NCBI GenBank assembly: GCA_020199775.1
Contig: JAIVJZ010000003.1
Location: forward strand, 1 to 64,000
Direction of reading: 5' to 3'
From: Acidobacteriota bacterium
Lineage (GTDB): Bacteria; Acidobacteriota; Blastocatellia; Pyrinomonadales; Pyrinomonadaceae
DNA length: 64,000 bases
This document shows positions 7,084-17,100 of this stretch, one piece after another. The first letter of the stretch is position 1, and each line of letters opens with the position of its first letter. The position numbers and the translations under genes are program-made. Below the pieces are notes generated by a model. The model made no database searches and was not told the DNA's origin. It worked only from the letters and a program-made list of their open reading frames with translations.

Positions 7084-9678
7084 TCAAGGGGCGCGCAACA
7101 CCGCGAGCGGCTTGCGCGTGAGCGCGTCGAAACTTGAGAGCGCGCCGACGGCCGCGACCAAGAGGACGGTCGCGCCGAGCCCCACGAAGTAGAGCCACGG
7201 CGTAAAACTCCACGGTATTTCGAACACGAAACGCGAGATCGAATACGAGAGCGCGATGGCCGCGAGCGTGCCGACGAGCCCCGCCGTCAGACCGAGCAGG
7301 CCGTACTCCGCGAGCATGATCGAGAGCAGCACTTTGCGCTTCGCGCCGAGCGTCTTCAAGACCGCCGCCTCGTAGACGCGCTGCCACTTCGTCATCGCAA
7401 TCGAGCCGACGAGGATGAGCACGCCGCTCAACAGCACGAACCCGCCGATGAACGACACGGCCAGCGTCACGTTGTTCAAAATCCGCGTCACAGCGCGCAT
7501 GATGTCGGCCACGTCGATCACGGAGATGTTCGGGTACTTGTCCAGCAGTGCGCGTTGGAAGCGGCCGCGCTCCGCATCAGTCGTGGGGCCGTTGATGGGC
7601 GCGATCAACATCTGCGGCGCATTTTCCAGCGTGCCCGGCCGGAAGAGGACGAGGAAGCCCGTGCGCGAGTTGCGCCAGTCAACACGCCGGACGCTCGTGA
7701 CGCGCGCCGTCAGGCGGCGACCCGTGATGTCGAACGTGATCGTGCCGCCCAGATCGAGTCCCGCCAGCCCGATCATGCCCTCTTCGACGGACACCTCGGG
7801 TTCGCTCGACGGCGCGGCGTCCCAGAACGTTCCCGCGACAATCGTCTCGTTCTCTTCGAGTTGCGGCCTGTAGGTGACGACGTACTCGCGCCCCAGCATG
7901 CCACGTTGCGGGCGTCGCCCTTTGTCGTCGAGGTCGATGCTCTGCCCGTTGATCGCGGCGATGCGCATGCGCACCGTCGGGACGAGCGTGGGGCGTTCGC
8001 CCGTCGCCCTCGTGATCAACTCTTCGACGCCTTCTTTCTGATCCTTCTGCACGTCGATCAAAAACATGTTCGGCAACTGCGCCCGCGCCGCCGGGTCGAA
8101 CTCGCGCACGAGATTCTTTTGCAGCGATTGCGTCGCGATGACGAGGAACGCGCCCAGCCCGACGGCCAGCACCACGACGCGCGTCTGGTTGCCCGGCCGG
8201 TACATGCTGTTGACGGCGTGCCTGAGGGCGAACGAACGAACGTGGCGCGCGCGCCGGACGAGGTGGATGACGAGCATCGCCGTCAGTTGCAGCGCGCCCG
8301 CCGTCAGCGCGAGACCCGCCATGAAGAACGCGCCCACGCGAATCGAACCCGCCTGCCACGCCGCGAGCGCGAGGAGCCCACCCGCGACGCCGAGCCCGAC
8401 GAGCGCACGCGTCAGGCCGATCAGGCCGATGCGCCTCGGAGATAGCGCGCCGCGCAGACGCCCTAACCAATTAACGTTTGTGTCGGCCACCCCGGCGTCG
8501 CCGCCCGCTGCGTCTTCGCGCAGCAGCATGTTCGGTTTGATGTGGCGCACGCGCAGGAGCGGCAGCGCGGAGAACAGCAGCGAGATGAGCAGGCCGAGCG
8601 CGAGCCCCTGCGCGATTGCGCCCGGCGTCAAGTCGTAACTCATGTTAGGGGGAAGCGTCTCGCTGAAACGGCGCGCGACGAACAGCAACGCCGCCCGCGC
8701 CAGCAAGACGCCGAAGAGACTGCCCGCGAAGCCCAGCGCGAGCACCTGCGCCAGATACACGCCCGCGATCATGCGGCTCGACGCGCCCACGCATTTGAGC
8801 ACGGCGATGGTGCGCTTCTTCTGTTCGATGAAGACGCGCGTCACGTTCGACACGCCGATGCCGCCGAGCACGAGGATGACCAACCCCGTCAGCGACAGGT
8901 AATTTTCCGAGCGCGTGTATTGTTCGTTCAACCCTTCCTGCGAATCCCTGTACGAGCGCACGCTGACGAGGCTCTCTTTCAGCCCCGCGCGCAAATCCGC
9001 GACGAGCGCGTTCAACTCCGCGGGCGGCGCTTTCATGAGAATCTTGTTGCGCGCGCGACTGCCGAAGCCCGTCAAACCCGTCGCGGCGATTGCGCCGCGC
9101 GCGATGAAGACGCGCGGCCCGATGCGGAAGCCGCCCGTCGCGCCCGGCTCCTGCGCCGTCACGCCGCGTATCTGAAACGTCGAGTTACCGATCTTCACTT
9201 CGTCGCCGACCTTCAAACTCAGGCGTTCGAGCAGCGACGCGGCGACGACCACGCCGTCGTTCTCCAAGAGCGCGTGTGTGAATTGTTCGCCGTTCGCCAG
9301 CGTGAACTCGCCGTAGAGCGGGTAGGGCGCGTCGATCCCCTTCAACTCGACCATCAACGCGCCCTCGCGCGCGTCGTCGGCCGGGCGGAGCATCGTCGAA
9401 GCCTCGATGGTCTGCGTCTCGGCCGCGACGCCGTGCGCGGCGGCGATGCGCTTGACGACGGCGAGCGTCGCGTCGTTTATCTCGCGCGACGAATCAACCT
9501 GCACGTCGGCGGTCAGGATGTTGCGCGCCTCCGAGACCATCGCCGCATTCACGTTCTGGATGGTCGAACGCAGCGCGACGATTGCGCCGACGCCGATGCC
9601 GATGCACAGGAAGAAAAAAAGCAGACGCTTCCACGAGGAACGTATTTCGCGCCGCGCCATCCGCCAGATGAATTTCAT
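7084..9678 (-). CDS. ybbP: ABC exporter permease, YbbP/FtsX type
   Basis: 864 residues. A first membrane segment (LLFFFLCIGIGVGAIVAL, ~19-37) is followed by a large extracytoplasmic domain, an FtsX-type three-helix block (~265-385, with the LKCVGASSRMIAGVYLAQ coupling helix), a further helix group (~420-470), a second external domain and a C-terminal FtsX block (~735-855, LKTLGAKRKVLLSIMLAEYG). This duplicated FtsX layout is that of YbbP. Its start overlaps the ATPase stop by 4 bp (ATGA, 9675-9678). Together with tesA in divergent position it reproduces the gene neighbourhood tesA/ybbA/ybbP known from E. coli. Substrate unknown; lipid or envelope export is the common suggestion. Confidence 0.92.
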   Translation of the reverse strand: MKFIWRMARREIRSSWKRLLFFFLCIGIGVGAIVALRSTIQNVNAAMVSEARNILTADVQVDSSREINDATLAVVKRIAAAHGVAAETQTIEASTMLRPADDAREGALMVELKGIDAPYPLYGEFTLANGEQFTHALLENDGVVVAASLLERLSLKVGDEVKIGNSTFQIRGVTAQEPGATGGFRIGPRVFIARGAIAATGLTGFGSRARNKILMKAPPAELNALVADLRAGLKESLVSVRSYRDSQEGLNEQYTRSENYLSLTGLVILVLGGIGVSNVTRVFIEQKKRTIAVLKCVGASSRMIAGVYLAQVLALGFAGSLFGVLLARAALLFVARRFSETLPPNMSYDLTPGAIAQGLALGLLISLLFSALPLLRVRHIKPNMLLREDAAGGDAGVADTNVNWLGRLRGALSPRRIGLIGLTRALVGLGVAGGLLALAAWQAGSIRVGAFFMAGLALTAGALQLTAMLVIHLVRRARHVRSFALRHAVNSMYRPGNQTRVVVLAVGLGAFLVIATQSLQKNLVREFDPAARAQLPNMFLIDVQKDQKEGVEELITRATGERPTLVPTVRMRIAAINGQSIDLDDKGRRPQRGMLGREYVVTYRPQLEENETIVAGTFWDAAPSSEPEVSVEEGMIGLAGLDLGGTITFDITGRRLTARVTSVRRVDWRNSRTGFLVLFRPGTLENAPQMLIAPINGPTTDAERGRFQRALLDKYPNISVIDVADIMRAVTRILNNVTLAVSFIGGFVLLSGVLILVGSIAMTKWQRVYEAAVLKTLGAKRKVLLSIMLAEYGLLGLTAGLVGTLAAIALSYSISRFVFEIPWSFTPWLYFVGLGATVLLVAAVGALSSFDALTRKPLAVLRAP

Positions 9679-10466
9679 CGTCGCCCCTGATGCTGCGGCT
9701 CTGCCGCCGTCTCCAACACCTCGTCGCCCGCCGCGCCGCCCGTCTCCACGTCAACGCCGCCCGTCGCCCCGTCGCCCGCGCTGCTATCGCCGCTACTGCC
9801 GTCACTGTCGCTGACGACCCGCCCGTCGCGCAGTGCGATGCGGCGGTCGGCGAGCGCGGCGAGTTCGTGGTCGTGCGTGATCAGGATGAGCGTCGTCCCG
9901 CGCTGGCGGTTGAGTTTCAACATGAGTTCGAAGACGTGGCGGCCGTTCCGGGAGTCGAGGTTGCCGGTCGGCTCGTCGGCCAGCAGGATCGAAGGGTTGT
10001 TCGAGAAGGCGCGCGCAATCGAGACGCGTTGCTGCTCGCCGCCCGACAATTGCGACGGGTAATGGTGCGCGCGCGCCGTCAGGTCAACGTCTTCGAGCAG
10101 CGCGCGCGCGCGGGCGGGCGCATCGCCGAGGCCCGCGATCTCCATCGGCACGAGCACGTTCTCGTAAGCCGTGAGCGAAGTGATGAGATGGAAGGACTGA
10201 AAGACGATGCCGATCTTCCGGCCGCGCAACCCGGCGAGCGAGTCTTCGTCCATCGACGTGATGGCCTCGCCGTCAACGCGTATCTCGCCCGCCGTGGGCG
10301 CGTCGAGTCCGGCGATGAGTCCGAGCAAAGTTGACTTGCCGCTCCCCGAAGGGCCGACGATGGAGACGAACTGCCCGTCGGGGATCGTGAGATCGAGCGA
10401 GTGCAAGATGGTCAGCGTCTCCGCGCCGGAGGGAACTTCTTTCCTGAGCCTGTATAATTCAATCAT
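9675..10466 (-). CDS. ybbA: ABC exporter ATPase, YbbA/LolD type
   Basis: 263 residues from ATG 10464-10466. Walker A GPSGSGKST (~residue 38), Q-loop FQSFHL, signature LSGGEQQRV, Walker B ILLADEPTGNLD and the H-loop ITHDHE are all intact. After the ATPase core a Gly/Ser/Asp-rich tail of ~45 residues (SDSDGSSGDSSAGDG...) extends the usual LolD/YbbA length. The frame is open further upstream, but the chosen ATG gives the family's normal N-terminus (MIELYRLRK). Its start codon overlaps the divergent tesA start codon by 2 bp. Confidence 0.95.
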   Translation of the reverse strand: MIELYRLRKEVPSGAETLTILHSLDLTIPDGQFVSIVGPSGSGKSTLLGLIAGLDAPTAGEIRVDGEAITSMDEDSLAGLRGRKIGIVFQSFHLITSLTAYENVLVPMEIAGLGDAPARARALLEDVDLTARAHHYPSQLSGGEQQRVSIARAFSNNPSILLADEPTGNLDSRNGRHVFELMLKLNRQRGTTLILITHDHELAALADRRIALRDGRVVSDSDGSSGDSSAGDGATGGVDVETGGAAGDEVLETAAEPQHQGRR

Positions 10467-10467
10467 G
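10453..10467 (+). promoter_or_regulatory. TATAAT promoter of tesA; probable leaderless start
   Basis: A perfect -10 hexamer TATAAT (10453-10458) is followed after 6 bp by the tesA ATG (10465), so the expected transcription start coincides with the A of ATG. No Shine-Dalgarno is present. The palindrome CATG (10464-10467) supplies both the tesA ATG and, on the other strand, the ybbA ATG. The -35 region is weak. Confidence 0.7.
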
Positions 10468-11139
10468 CGTAAATTTATTTCGTTCAGCTTAACATTACTC
10501 GCCGCCTTTATCCTCTGCGCCTGCGGCAACAATCAACGAAACGCGCCCGCGCCGCCCGCGCCGCCCGCGACCCCGGCGCGCAATCTGCCGAAGATCGTCG
10601 CCCTCGGCGACAGCCTGACGGCAGGTTACGGCCTCTCCCTTCACGAAAGTTACCCGTCGCTCTTACAAGAACAACTCAAACGTGACGGTTTTGAGTACGA
10701 AGTCGTGAATGCCGGAGTTTCCGGCGACACCAGCGCCGGGGGCTTGCGCCGCCTCGACTGGGCGCTCGAAGGCGACGTGCGCTTCGTCATCCTCGAACTC
10801 GGCGCGAACGACATCCTGCGCGGCCTGCCCACCTCGGAGACGCGCAAGAACCTCTCGCAGATCATCGAACGCGCGCGCGCGCGCGGCGCGCAGGTGTTGC
10901 TCGCAGGCATGCTCGCCCCCACCAACTACGGCGCGCAATACGGGCGCGCCAGCATGGAAGTCTTCCCCGCGCTCGCCAAAGAATACGACCTGCCCCTGAT
11001 CCCCTTCTTCCTCGACCGCGTCGCCGGAATCGAAAACTTGAACCAAGCCGACGGCGTCCACCCCAACCCCGAAGGCACGCGCATCGTCGCCGCAACCGTC
11101 TACCAACATCTCAAGCCGATGCTGGAGAAGAAGCGTTGA
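10465..11139 (+). CDS. tesA: SGNH esterase / lysophospholipase-thioesterase TesA-like lipoprotein
   Basis: 224 residues. The N-terminus is a lipoprotein signal (MRKFISFSLTLLAAFILCAC, Cys 20) followed by a Pro/Ala linker. The SGNH blocks are all present: GDSLTAGYG (Ser nucleophile, ~residue 49), the Gly of VSGDT, GANDIL, and DGVHPN with catalytic Asp and His near the C-terminus. TesA enzymes hydrolyse arylesters, acyl-CoA and lysophospholipids in the periplasm. Here it is predicted to be membrane-anchored. It is divergent from ybbA-ybbP, an arrangement shared with E. coli that suggests a functional link between the exporter and lipid hydrolysis. Confidence 0.93.
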   Translation: MRKFISFSLTLLAAFILCACGNNQRNAPAPPAPPATPARNLPKIVALGDSLTAGYGLSLHESYPSLLQEQLKRDGFEYEVVNAGVSGDTSAGGLRRLDWALEGDVRFVILELGANDILRGLPTSETRKNLSQIIERARARGAQVLLAGMLAPTNYGAQYGRASMEVFPALAKEYDLPLIPFFLDRVAGIENLNQADGVHPNPEGTRIVAATVYQHLKPMLEKKR

Positions 11140-11192
11140 ATTAATATAGCGGCTATTTCGTCCCGACTGATCCTTCGTCAGGAGTGATGTTC

Positions 11193-11636
11193 ATGAAGAA
11201 ACTTTTATACACCCTGCTGACGGCCTCGCTGGTAATCGGCAGCCTGCCCGAATTAAAAGTGTCCGCGCAACGGCCGGGAGTCATTACCGGCTCGCTGTCT
11301 TACCCCACCGACGCAGGCTTACCCAGAATGATCGTATGCGCGGAGTCCGTAACTTCCAAGAGCATCCACTGCACGGACAAGCGCGTCGTGAATCGAAGGC
11401 GGGGCAAAGTCTCGTATAAACTGACAGTCCCCGCCGGGGGCTATTACGTCTTCGCCACCCTCGTGAACGGGGAGGAGTCGGGCGAGGCGTACTGGGGCTA
11501 CAGGGCTTACTATTCGGAATTCGTGATATGCGGCCTCTCGGTCAATTGCCCGTCCCACGAACCCGTCAAAGTAACGCTGCGCGCCGGGCAAACTTTAACG
11601 GGCATTGACCCCGGCGATTGGTACGCCGACAACTGA
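11193..11636 (+). CDS. Small secreted protein of unknown function
   Basis: 147 residues from ATG 11193, 8 bp after AGGAG (11180-11184); an ATG at 11187 is too close to that site. Signal peptide MKKLLYTLLTASLVIGSL...VSAQ. The mature part looks like an all-beta, carboxypeptidase-regulatory-like fold: GVITGSLSYPTDAG near the start, AGGYYVFATL in the middle and KVTLRAGQTLTGIDPGDWY at the end. Four Cys residues may form disulphides. Likely exported. Function unknown. Confidence 0.75.
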   Translation: MKKLLYTLLTASLVIGSLPELKVSAQRPGVITGSLSYPTDAGLPRMIVCAESVTSKSIHCTDKRVVNRRRGKVSYKLTVPAGGYYVFATLVNGEESGEAYWGYRAYYSEFVICGLSVNCPSHEPVKVTLRAGQTLTGIDPGDWYADN

Positions 11637-11674
11637 CATTTACATTGTGTGTGCACAGTTGCCTTCGGTTTCCG

Positions 11675-11711
11675 TTCATCACTCCACATTCATCACCCCA
11701 CATTCGTCACT
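11675..11711. repeat. Single-arm heptamer tract
   Basis: TTCATCA, CTCCACA, TTCATCA, CCCCACA, TTCGTCA in direct succession: a 14-bp period built of two heptamers, ending at the TGA of the NHL-LytM gene. No matching inverted arm is present, so this may be a half-element. Confidence 0.7.
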
Positions 11712-13968
11712 TGCCTTCGATCCTGATCTCCACGTCGCGCCCGGCGGTTGCCTCGTTGCCGTGATAGTCGGCGGCGATGATGCGGAGGGTGTAGTCGCCT
11801 GTCGGCAAGTTTGACGTGTCCCACACGGAGCGCGCGGCGCGGCCGTGGCGGACGACGTTCGTCGTTTCGTAGAGGAAGCGCGTGGACTTGCTGCCGTAGA
11901 CGGTGATGCCGCTCTCGTCGGCGTAGGCCACTTTGACGGCTTCCATCTCCGGCGGCATGCGGTCGAATTCGAGCGTGATGCGCGGCTGCTCGAAGCCGGG
12001 CGCGGGCGTGCCGTCGGGGCGGAGCAACCCGTAGCCGAGTTTGTAGAGGCCGAGACGGCGGCGCGCCTGATTGCCGTCAACCTGATCGTAGGCGTCAACC
12101 ACGATGCGTACCTGCCCGCCGACGAGCAGGCGGCCGTCGCGTTTCTCCGTGAGACGCTGACCATTGGACGCGTCGAAGAGTTGCACGCCGTCGCGCTCGA
12201 TCTTGGGCGCGACCGTGTCCGTGAAGCCGACGAGCGGGAGCACGAGCGGGTTCAGTTCGGCGTTCGGCGCGCCGAAATTCATGTGGACGTGATACATGCG
12301 ATTGACCGTGCCGAGCGCGTCGCCCACGCGGAAGCGTGTTCCGCGTTTGATGCGGACGCGCGTGAGTTTCCCCTGCGCGTCGCGCTGCGGCGCGAAGCGC
12401 GCCTCGTCGATCAACTCGTCCCGCTCGCTGCGCCCGGCGCGCAGGTGAACGTAAGTCATCACGCCGACGCGCAAGCCTTCGTTGAGTTCGCCGTGTCCCC
12501 AGTTGGTCAGCGGGCTCTCGACCTTTTCATCCAGAACGGCGCGCACGGTCTGGCCGTAAGTGCCGAAGATGTCTATGCCGCTGTGCAAATGATGGCGGCT
12601 GTCTGTGGTGTCGTAACTGCCGCGCACCTCGCCGAGCGTCGCGGCCACTTCGTGCCAACTTTCTTGCGGGTCGAGCGGCCACGGCAGAGACTTGACGCCG
12701 AGCGCGTCGGCCGACAGGCGCGGCAGCACGTCGCCCAGTTCGGCGGGCGGCGCGGCATCGTTCGCGGGATCGCCCGGCAACGAGGGTGCGCCTTGAGTCG
12801 AAGCGTTTTGCGTCGAAGCGTCTTCCGGCGTTGCCGCGCCGTTCGTGGCCGCGTTGTGCGTAGTCGTCGCTCCCCCGGCGGCGGCGGTGGTTAACTTGCG
12901 CACGAGATAGTTTGCGCTGTCGGCAACGTACAACGCGCCGCTTTTATCAACCGCGATGCCCGCCGGTTGGTTGAAGCGGGCGGTCGTTCGCCCGTCGCCG
13001 TTCGAGAAACCCGCGCCCGTGCCCGCGATGAGGTGCGCCGTCGTGCGGCCGTCGGGCGCGAGTTGCCAGATGCGGTTGCGCTCGCGCTCCGCCACGTAGA
13101 GAAAATTATCGTGCGTGAGCGCGAGTCCCACCGGCTCGAACGCCCCGTCGAACTGCGAACCGTCGGCGGGCGCGGGGTTGAGCGTCGAGACCTGACCATC
13201 TTTCGACAGCTTGCGCAGGCGACGGTTGCCCGTGTCCGCGATGAACAACTCGCCGTCCGCGGTCGCGACGAGGGCGCACGGCGTATCGAACAGCGCGACG
13301 CCGCCCGCGCCGTCCGCGTAGCCGGGCGCGTTGCCGCCCGCGATTGTTGTCACCTGGCCGTCGGCCGTCGTGATCAAACGGATGCGGTCGTTGTAAGTGT
13401 CTGCGACGTAGACGCGCTCGCCGCGCGCGTCCACGGCGACGCCGACGGGCGCGTTGAACTGCGCCGCGTGTGCCGCGCCGTCGCGCGCGCCCGGCGTGCC
13501 GTCGCCCGCGAGCGTCGTCACCAAGCCTTCGGGCGTCACTTTGCGAACGCGGTTGTTCGACGTGTCTGCGACGTAGAGGTTGCCGTCCGCATCGGCGGCG
13601 AGGGCGGAGGGCGTGTTGAAAGAGGCCGCGCCGCCCGCGCCGTCTGAGAAGCCTTCCGCGCCGCCCGCGAGCGTCGTCACAATCGCGCCCTCGGCGGCGA
13701 TCTTGCGTATGCGATTACTGTCGCCCGCGTCGGCGACGTAGACGTTTCCGCGCCCGTCAACCGCGACGCCGAATGGGTTGTGGAAACGCGCCCCGGCCGG
13801 GACGGCTGCGTCCGTCGCGCCGGGCGCGCCGTCGCCCGCGAACGTGGCGACGGCGGCGTGCCACCCGGCGACGGTCGGCGTCGGGCGGTCGCGCAGTCGA
13901 TAAAAGATGAAGACGGCGACGCCGGCTAAGATGAGCAGGAGCGCGAGCGGAAGGAAGCGTTTGAACAT
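11707..13968 (-). CDS. NHL-repeat propeller fused to LytM/M23 peptidase-like domain
   Basis: 753 residues. An N-terminal membrane anchor or signal (FLPLALLLILAGVAVFIFY, 4-22) is followed by five or six NHL repeats (~40-370) of the type FNxPxGVAVDxxGNVYVADTxNxRIRK. After an Ala/Thr linker (~375-420) comes a domain with HSGID (HxxxD) and HVHMNFG (HxH), the zinc ligands of M23/LytM peptidases (~455-570). The last ~180 residues are beta-rich and end without a recognisable motif. M23 enzymes cut peptidoglycan cross-bridges; both ligand pairs are intact, so activity is possible. The fusion of an NHL propeller to M23 is unusual. Confidence 0.82.
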   Translation of the reverse strand: MFKRFLPLALLLILAGVAVFIFYRLRDRPTPTVAGWHAAVATFAGDGAPGATDAAVPAGARFHNPFGVAVDGRGNVYVADAGDSNRIRKIAAEGAIVTTLAGGAEGFSDGAGGAASFNTPSALAADADGNLYVADTSNNRVRKVTPEGLVTTLAGDGTPGARDGAAHAAQFNAPVGVAVDARGERVYVADTYNDRIRLITTADGQVTTIAGGNAPGYADGAGGVALFDTPCALVATADGELFIADTGNRRLRKLSKDGQVSTLNPAPADGSQFDGAFEPVGLALTHDNFLYVAERERNRIWQLAPDGRTTAHLIAGTGAGFSNGDGRTTARFNQPAGIAVDKSGALYVADSANYLVRKLTTAAAGGATTTHNAATNGAATPEDASTQNASTQGAPSLPGDPANDAAPPAELGDVLPRLSADALGVKSLPWPLDPQESWHEVAATLGEVRGSYDTTDSRHHLHSGIDIFGTYGQTVRAVLDEKVESPLTNWGHGELNEGLRVGVMTYVHLRAGRSERDELIDEARFAPQRDAQGKLTRVRIKRGTRFRVGDALGTVNRMYHVHMNFGAPNAELNPLVLPLVGFTDTVAPKIERDGVQLFDASNGQRLTEKRDGRLLVGGQVRIVVDAYDQVDGNQARRRLGLYKLGYGLLRPDGTPAPGFEQPRITLEFDRMPPEMEAVKVAYADESGITVYGSKSTRFLYETTNVVRHGRAARSVWDTSNLPTGDYTLRIIAADYHGNEATAGRDVEIRIEGK

Positions 13969-14077
13969 TCGTCGGGCGACCCGGTCGGGGTTCGGCGGTC
14001 AGATTCGGACAGGATTCTTATGTAGTTTTCGCGCAACGATTGTCAACCGGAGCGGGCGGCAACTCTCCGGGGCGGGA

Positions 14078-14129
14078 AACTTTCGCACGAGCTTTCTCGA
14101 ATCTAGTAATAGACGTGCGAGCGAAAGTT
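14078..14129. promoter_or_regulatory. Inverted repeat upstream of the Asp-box propeller gene
   Basis: AACTTTCGC (14078-14086) and GCGAAAGTT (14121-14129) are perfect inverse copies, centres 43 bp apart, in the 221-bp divergent gap between the NHL-LytM gene and the propeller gene. Could bind a dimeric regulator or form a stem; no direct evidence. Confidence 0.4.
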
Positions 14130-14189
14130 GGTTTATCTTTTCAGTTCCATTCTGTTCTATTCAAGTCACGCCGCTCAGGAGTCGAGTTC

Positions 14190-17100
14190 ATGCTCAAATG
14201 CCGTTTGCCTCAAGTGTGGGCGTTAGCCCTGTTCTTACTCTGTACAAGTCTTCCTCAACACACGGCGGCGGCGGCGCAGCAACAGACGCCGACCCCGACG
14301 CCCACACCGGCCGCGACGCCCACACCTACCGCGACGCCCGAAGAACGTTTCGACCCGGCGAAGGAAGCGGGCAGCCCCGCCAAGAACACGGGCACCGCCG
14401 CCCCAGCAACCGTAGCAGCAACGACGGCCACAGACGAGAAGGACACGGGCCGAGACGCGAACCCCTTCGAGCGTCTTGAATGGCGCAGCATCGGCCCGGC
14501 CAACATGGGCGGGCGCACGGCCGACGTGGAGGGCGTCGCGGGCGACCCCGACATCGTTTACGTCGGCACGGCTTCGGGCGGCATCTGGAAGACCGTGAAC
14601 GGCGGGCAGACGTGGCGGCCGATCTTTGAACGACAGGGCACGATCTCCGTCGGCGACCTCGCGCTTGAACCGAAGAACCCCGATGTCGTGTGGGTTGGCA
14701 CGGGCGAATCGAACGTGCGCAACAGCGTCTCGTTCGGCGACGGCGTCTACAAGTCAACCGACGGCGGCAAGACGTGGCGGCACATGGGGCTGCGCGACAC
14801 GCGCCACATCTCGCGCATCGTCATCAACCCGCGCAACCCCGACGTGGTTTACGTCGGCGCGTTCGGCCACGCCTTCGGCGCGAACGAGGAGCGCGGCGTC
14901 TTTATGACGACCGACGGCGGCAAGACGTGGGCGAAGACGCTCTACGTGGACGCGGAGCACGGCGTCTCCGATCTCGACATCGACCCCGTCAACCCGAACG
15001 TCCTCTACGCCGCGATGTGGCAGTTCCGCCGCACGCCGTGGACGCACAAGAGCGGAAGCGAAAAAGGCGGCGTTTTCAAATCAATCGACGGCGGGCGCAC
15101 GTGGAACAAACTCACGACGGGGTTGCCGAAACTCATCGGGCGCATCGGCGTCAAAGTCGCGCCGAGCAGCCCGAACGTCGTCTACGCTATCACGGAGTCG
15201 AAGGACGGCACGCTCTATCGTTCGGACGACGCGGGCGAAAACTGGCGGCGCGTTTCCAATCAGGCCAACATCGTCTCGCGCGGTTTTTATTACACGGACG
15301 TGCGCGTTGACCCGACCAACGCGGATCGCGTCTACGCCATCGCTTCGACCCTGTTCGTCTCGATTGACGGCGGGCGCACCTTCCGCTCGATCACGGGGCG
15401 CACGCACATCGACTATCACGCGCTCTGGATCGACCCCGTCGATCCGCGCCGCATGTGGCAGGGGCAGGACGGCGGCGTCGCCGTCTCGTACGACCGCGGC
15501 GAGACGTGGGAGTACGTCAACAACATGCCGCTCGGCCAGTTCTATCAAATTCACGCCGACAACCGCGAGCCGTTTTACTACGTGATGGGCGGGCTTCAAG
15601 ACAATGGGAGTTGGACGGGGCCGAGCCGCACGCGCGAACCCGCCGGCATACTTAACGACGACTGGCGCATGGTCAGTTTCGGCGACGGCTTCTACACGTT
15701 GAATCACTCGGACGATCCCGACCTCTACCTCTCCGAGTCGCAGGGCGGCGGCATCGTCCGCACCGACATGCGCAACCGCGAGCAGCAGTCCATCACGCCT
15801 TACGCCGACGACCCCGGCGGCCCCGCCGCCGAGCAGAAGTTTCGCTTCAACTGGAACTCGCCCATCACGCCATCGCCGCACGACAAGAACACGATCTATC
15901 TCGGCGGCAACGTCGTCTTCAAGTCAACCGACTTCGGCAAAAGTTGGACGGCCATCAGCCCCGACCTGACGACCAACGACAAAACGAAACAGGGCAACGC
16001 GGGCGGCCCCGTCGCGCTGGAGAACACGGGCGCGGAATATCACACGACCATCATCAGCATCGCCGAATCCCCCTTGCGCGCCGGGCACATCTGGGCGGGC
16101 ACGGACGACGGCCAACTGCAAGCCACCACCGACGGCGGCAAGCGTTGGACGAACTTGACGAAGAACGTCGCCGGGCTGCCCACGGGCTCGCCCGTCTCGC
16201 ACGTCGAGCCTTCGCGCGCGGACGCCGACACGGCTTACGTTTCGTTCGACCGACACATGCTCGACGACCTGCGCCCCTACGTCTACAAGACGACCGACGG
16301 CGGGCGCACCTTCCGCAACGTCACCGGCAACCTGCCCGCCAACGCCTACGTCTGGGTCGTGCGCGAAGACCCGAAGAACACAAACTTGATTTACGCCGGG
16401 ACGGAACTCGGCCTCTACGTCTCTTACACGGGCGGCAACGCGTGGCAGATTTTGGGACTCAAGAACCTGCCGCACGTCGCCATCCACGACATCGTCGTCC
16501 ACCCGCGCGACAACGATCTCATCCTCGGCACGCACGGCCGCAGCATCTGGATTTTCGACGACGCCACGCCCATCCAGGGGATGAACGACACGGTGCGCGC
16601 CGCCGACCTGCACATGTTCGACATCCGCCCCGCCTTGCGCTACACCACGCGCTTCACGCGCTACGGCATCGGCGATAAACCTTTCACCGGCCAGAACCCG
16701 CCCTACGGCGCGCTCATCACCTATCATCTCAAGTCGAAGCCCGACGAGAAGACGAAGGTGCGCGTGGAAATCCGCGACGCCAAAGGCCAACTCGTCCTCG
16801 AAGAGACCCGCGTGCCGAAAGAGCGCGGGCTCAATCGCTACGCGTGGAACTTGCGCTACGGCGGCGCGCAGGTGCGCCGGCCGCCGACGACCGAAGAGAC
16901 GCCCTTCGGCGGCGGCGCGCGCGGCCCGCAGGTGTTGCCCGGCGCTTACACCGTCAAACTTTTCATCGGCGACAAGTCGGTCGAGCGGCGCGTCGAAGTG
17001 CGCCTCGACCCGACGGTCAGCGTGTCCGCGACGGATTTGCAGATGACGCACGACATGAGTTTGAAGTTGCGCGATATGCAGTCCACGACGAACACGATGC

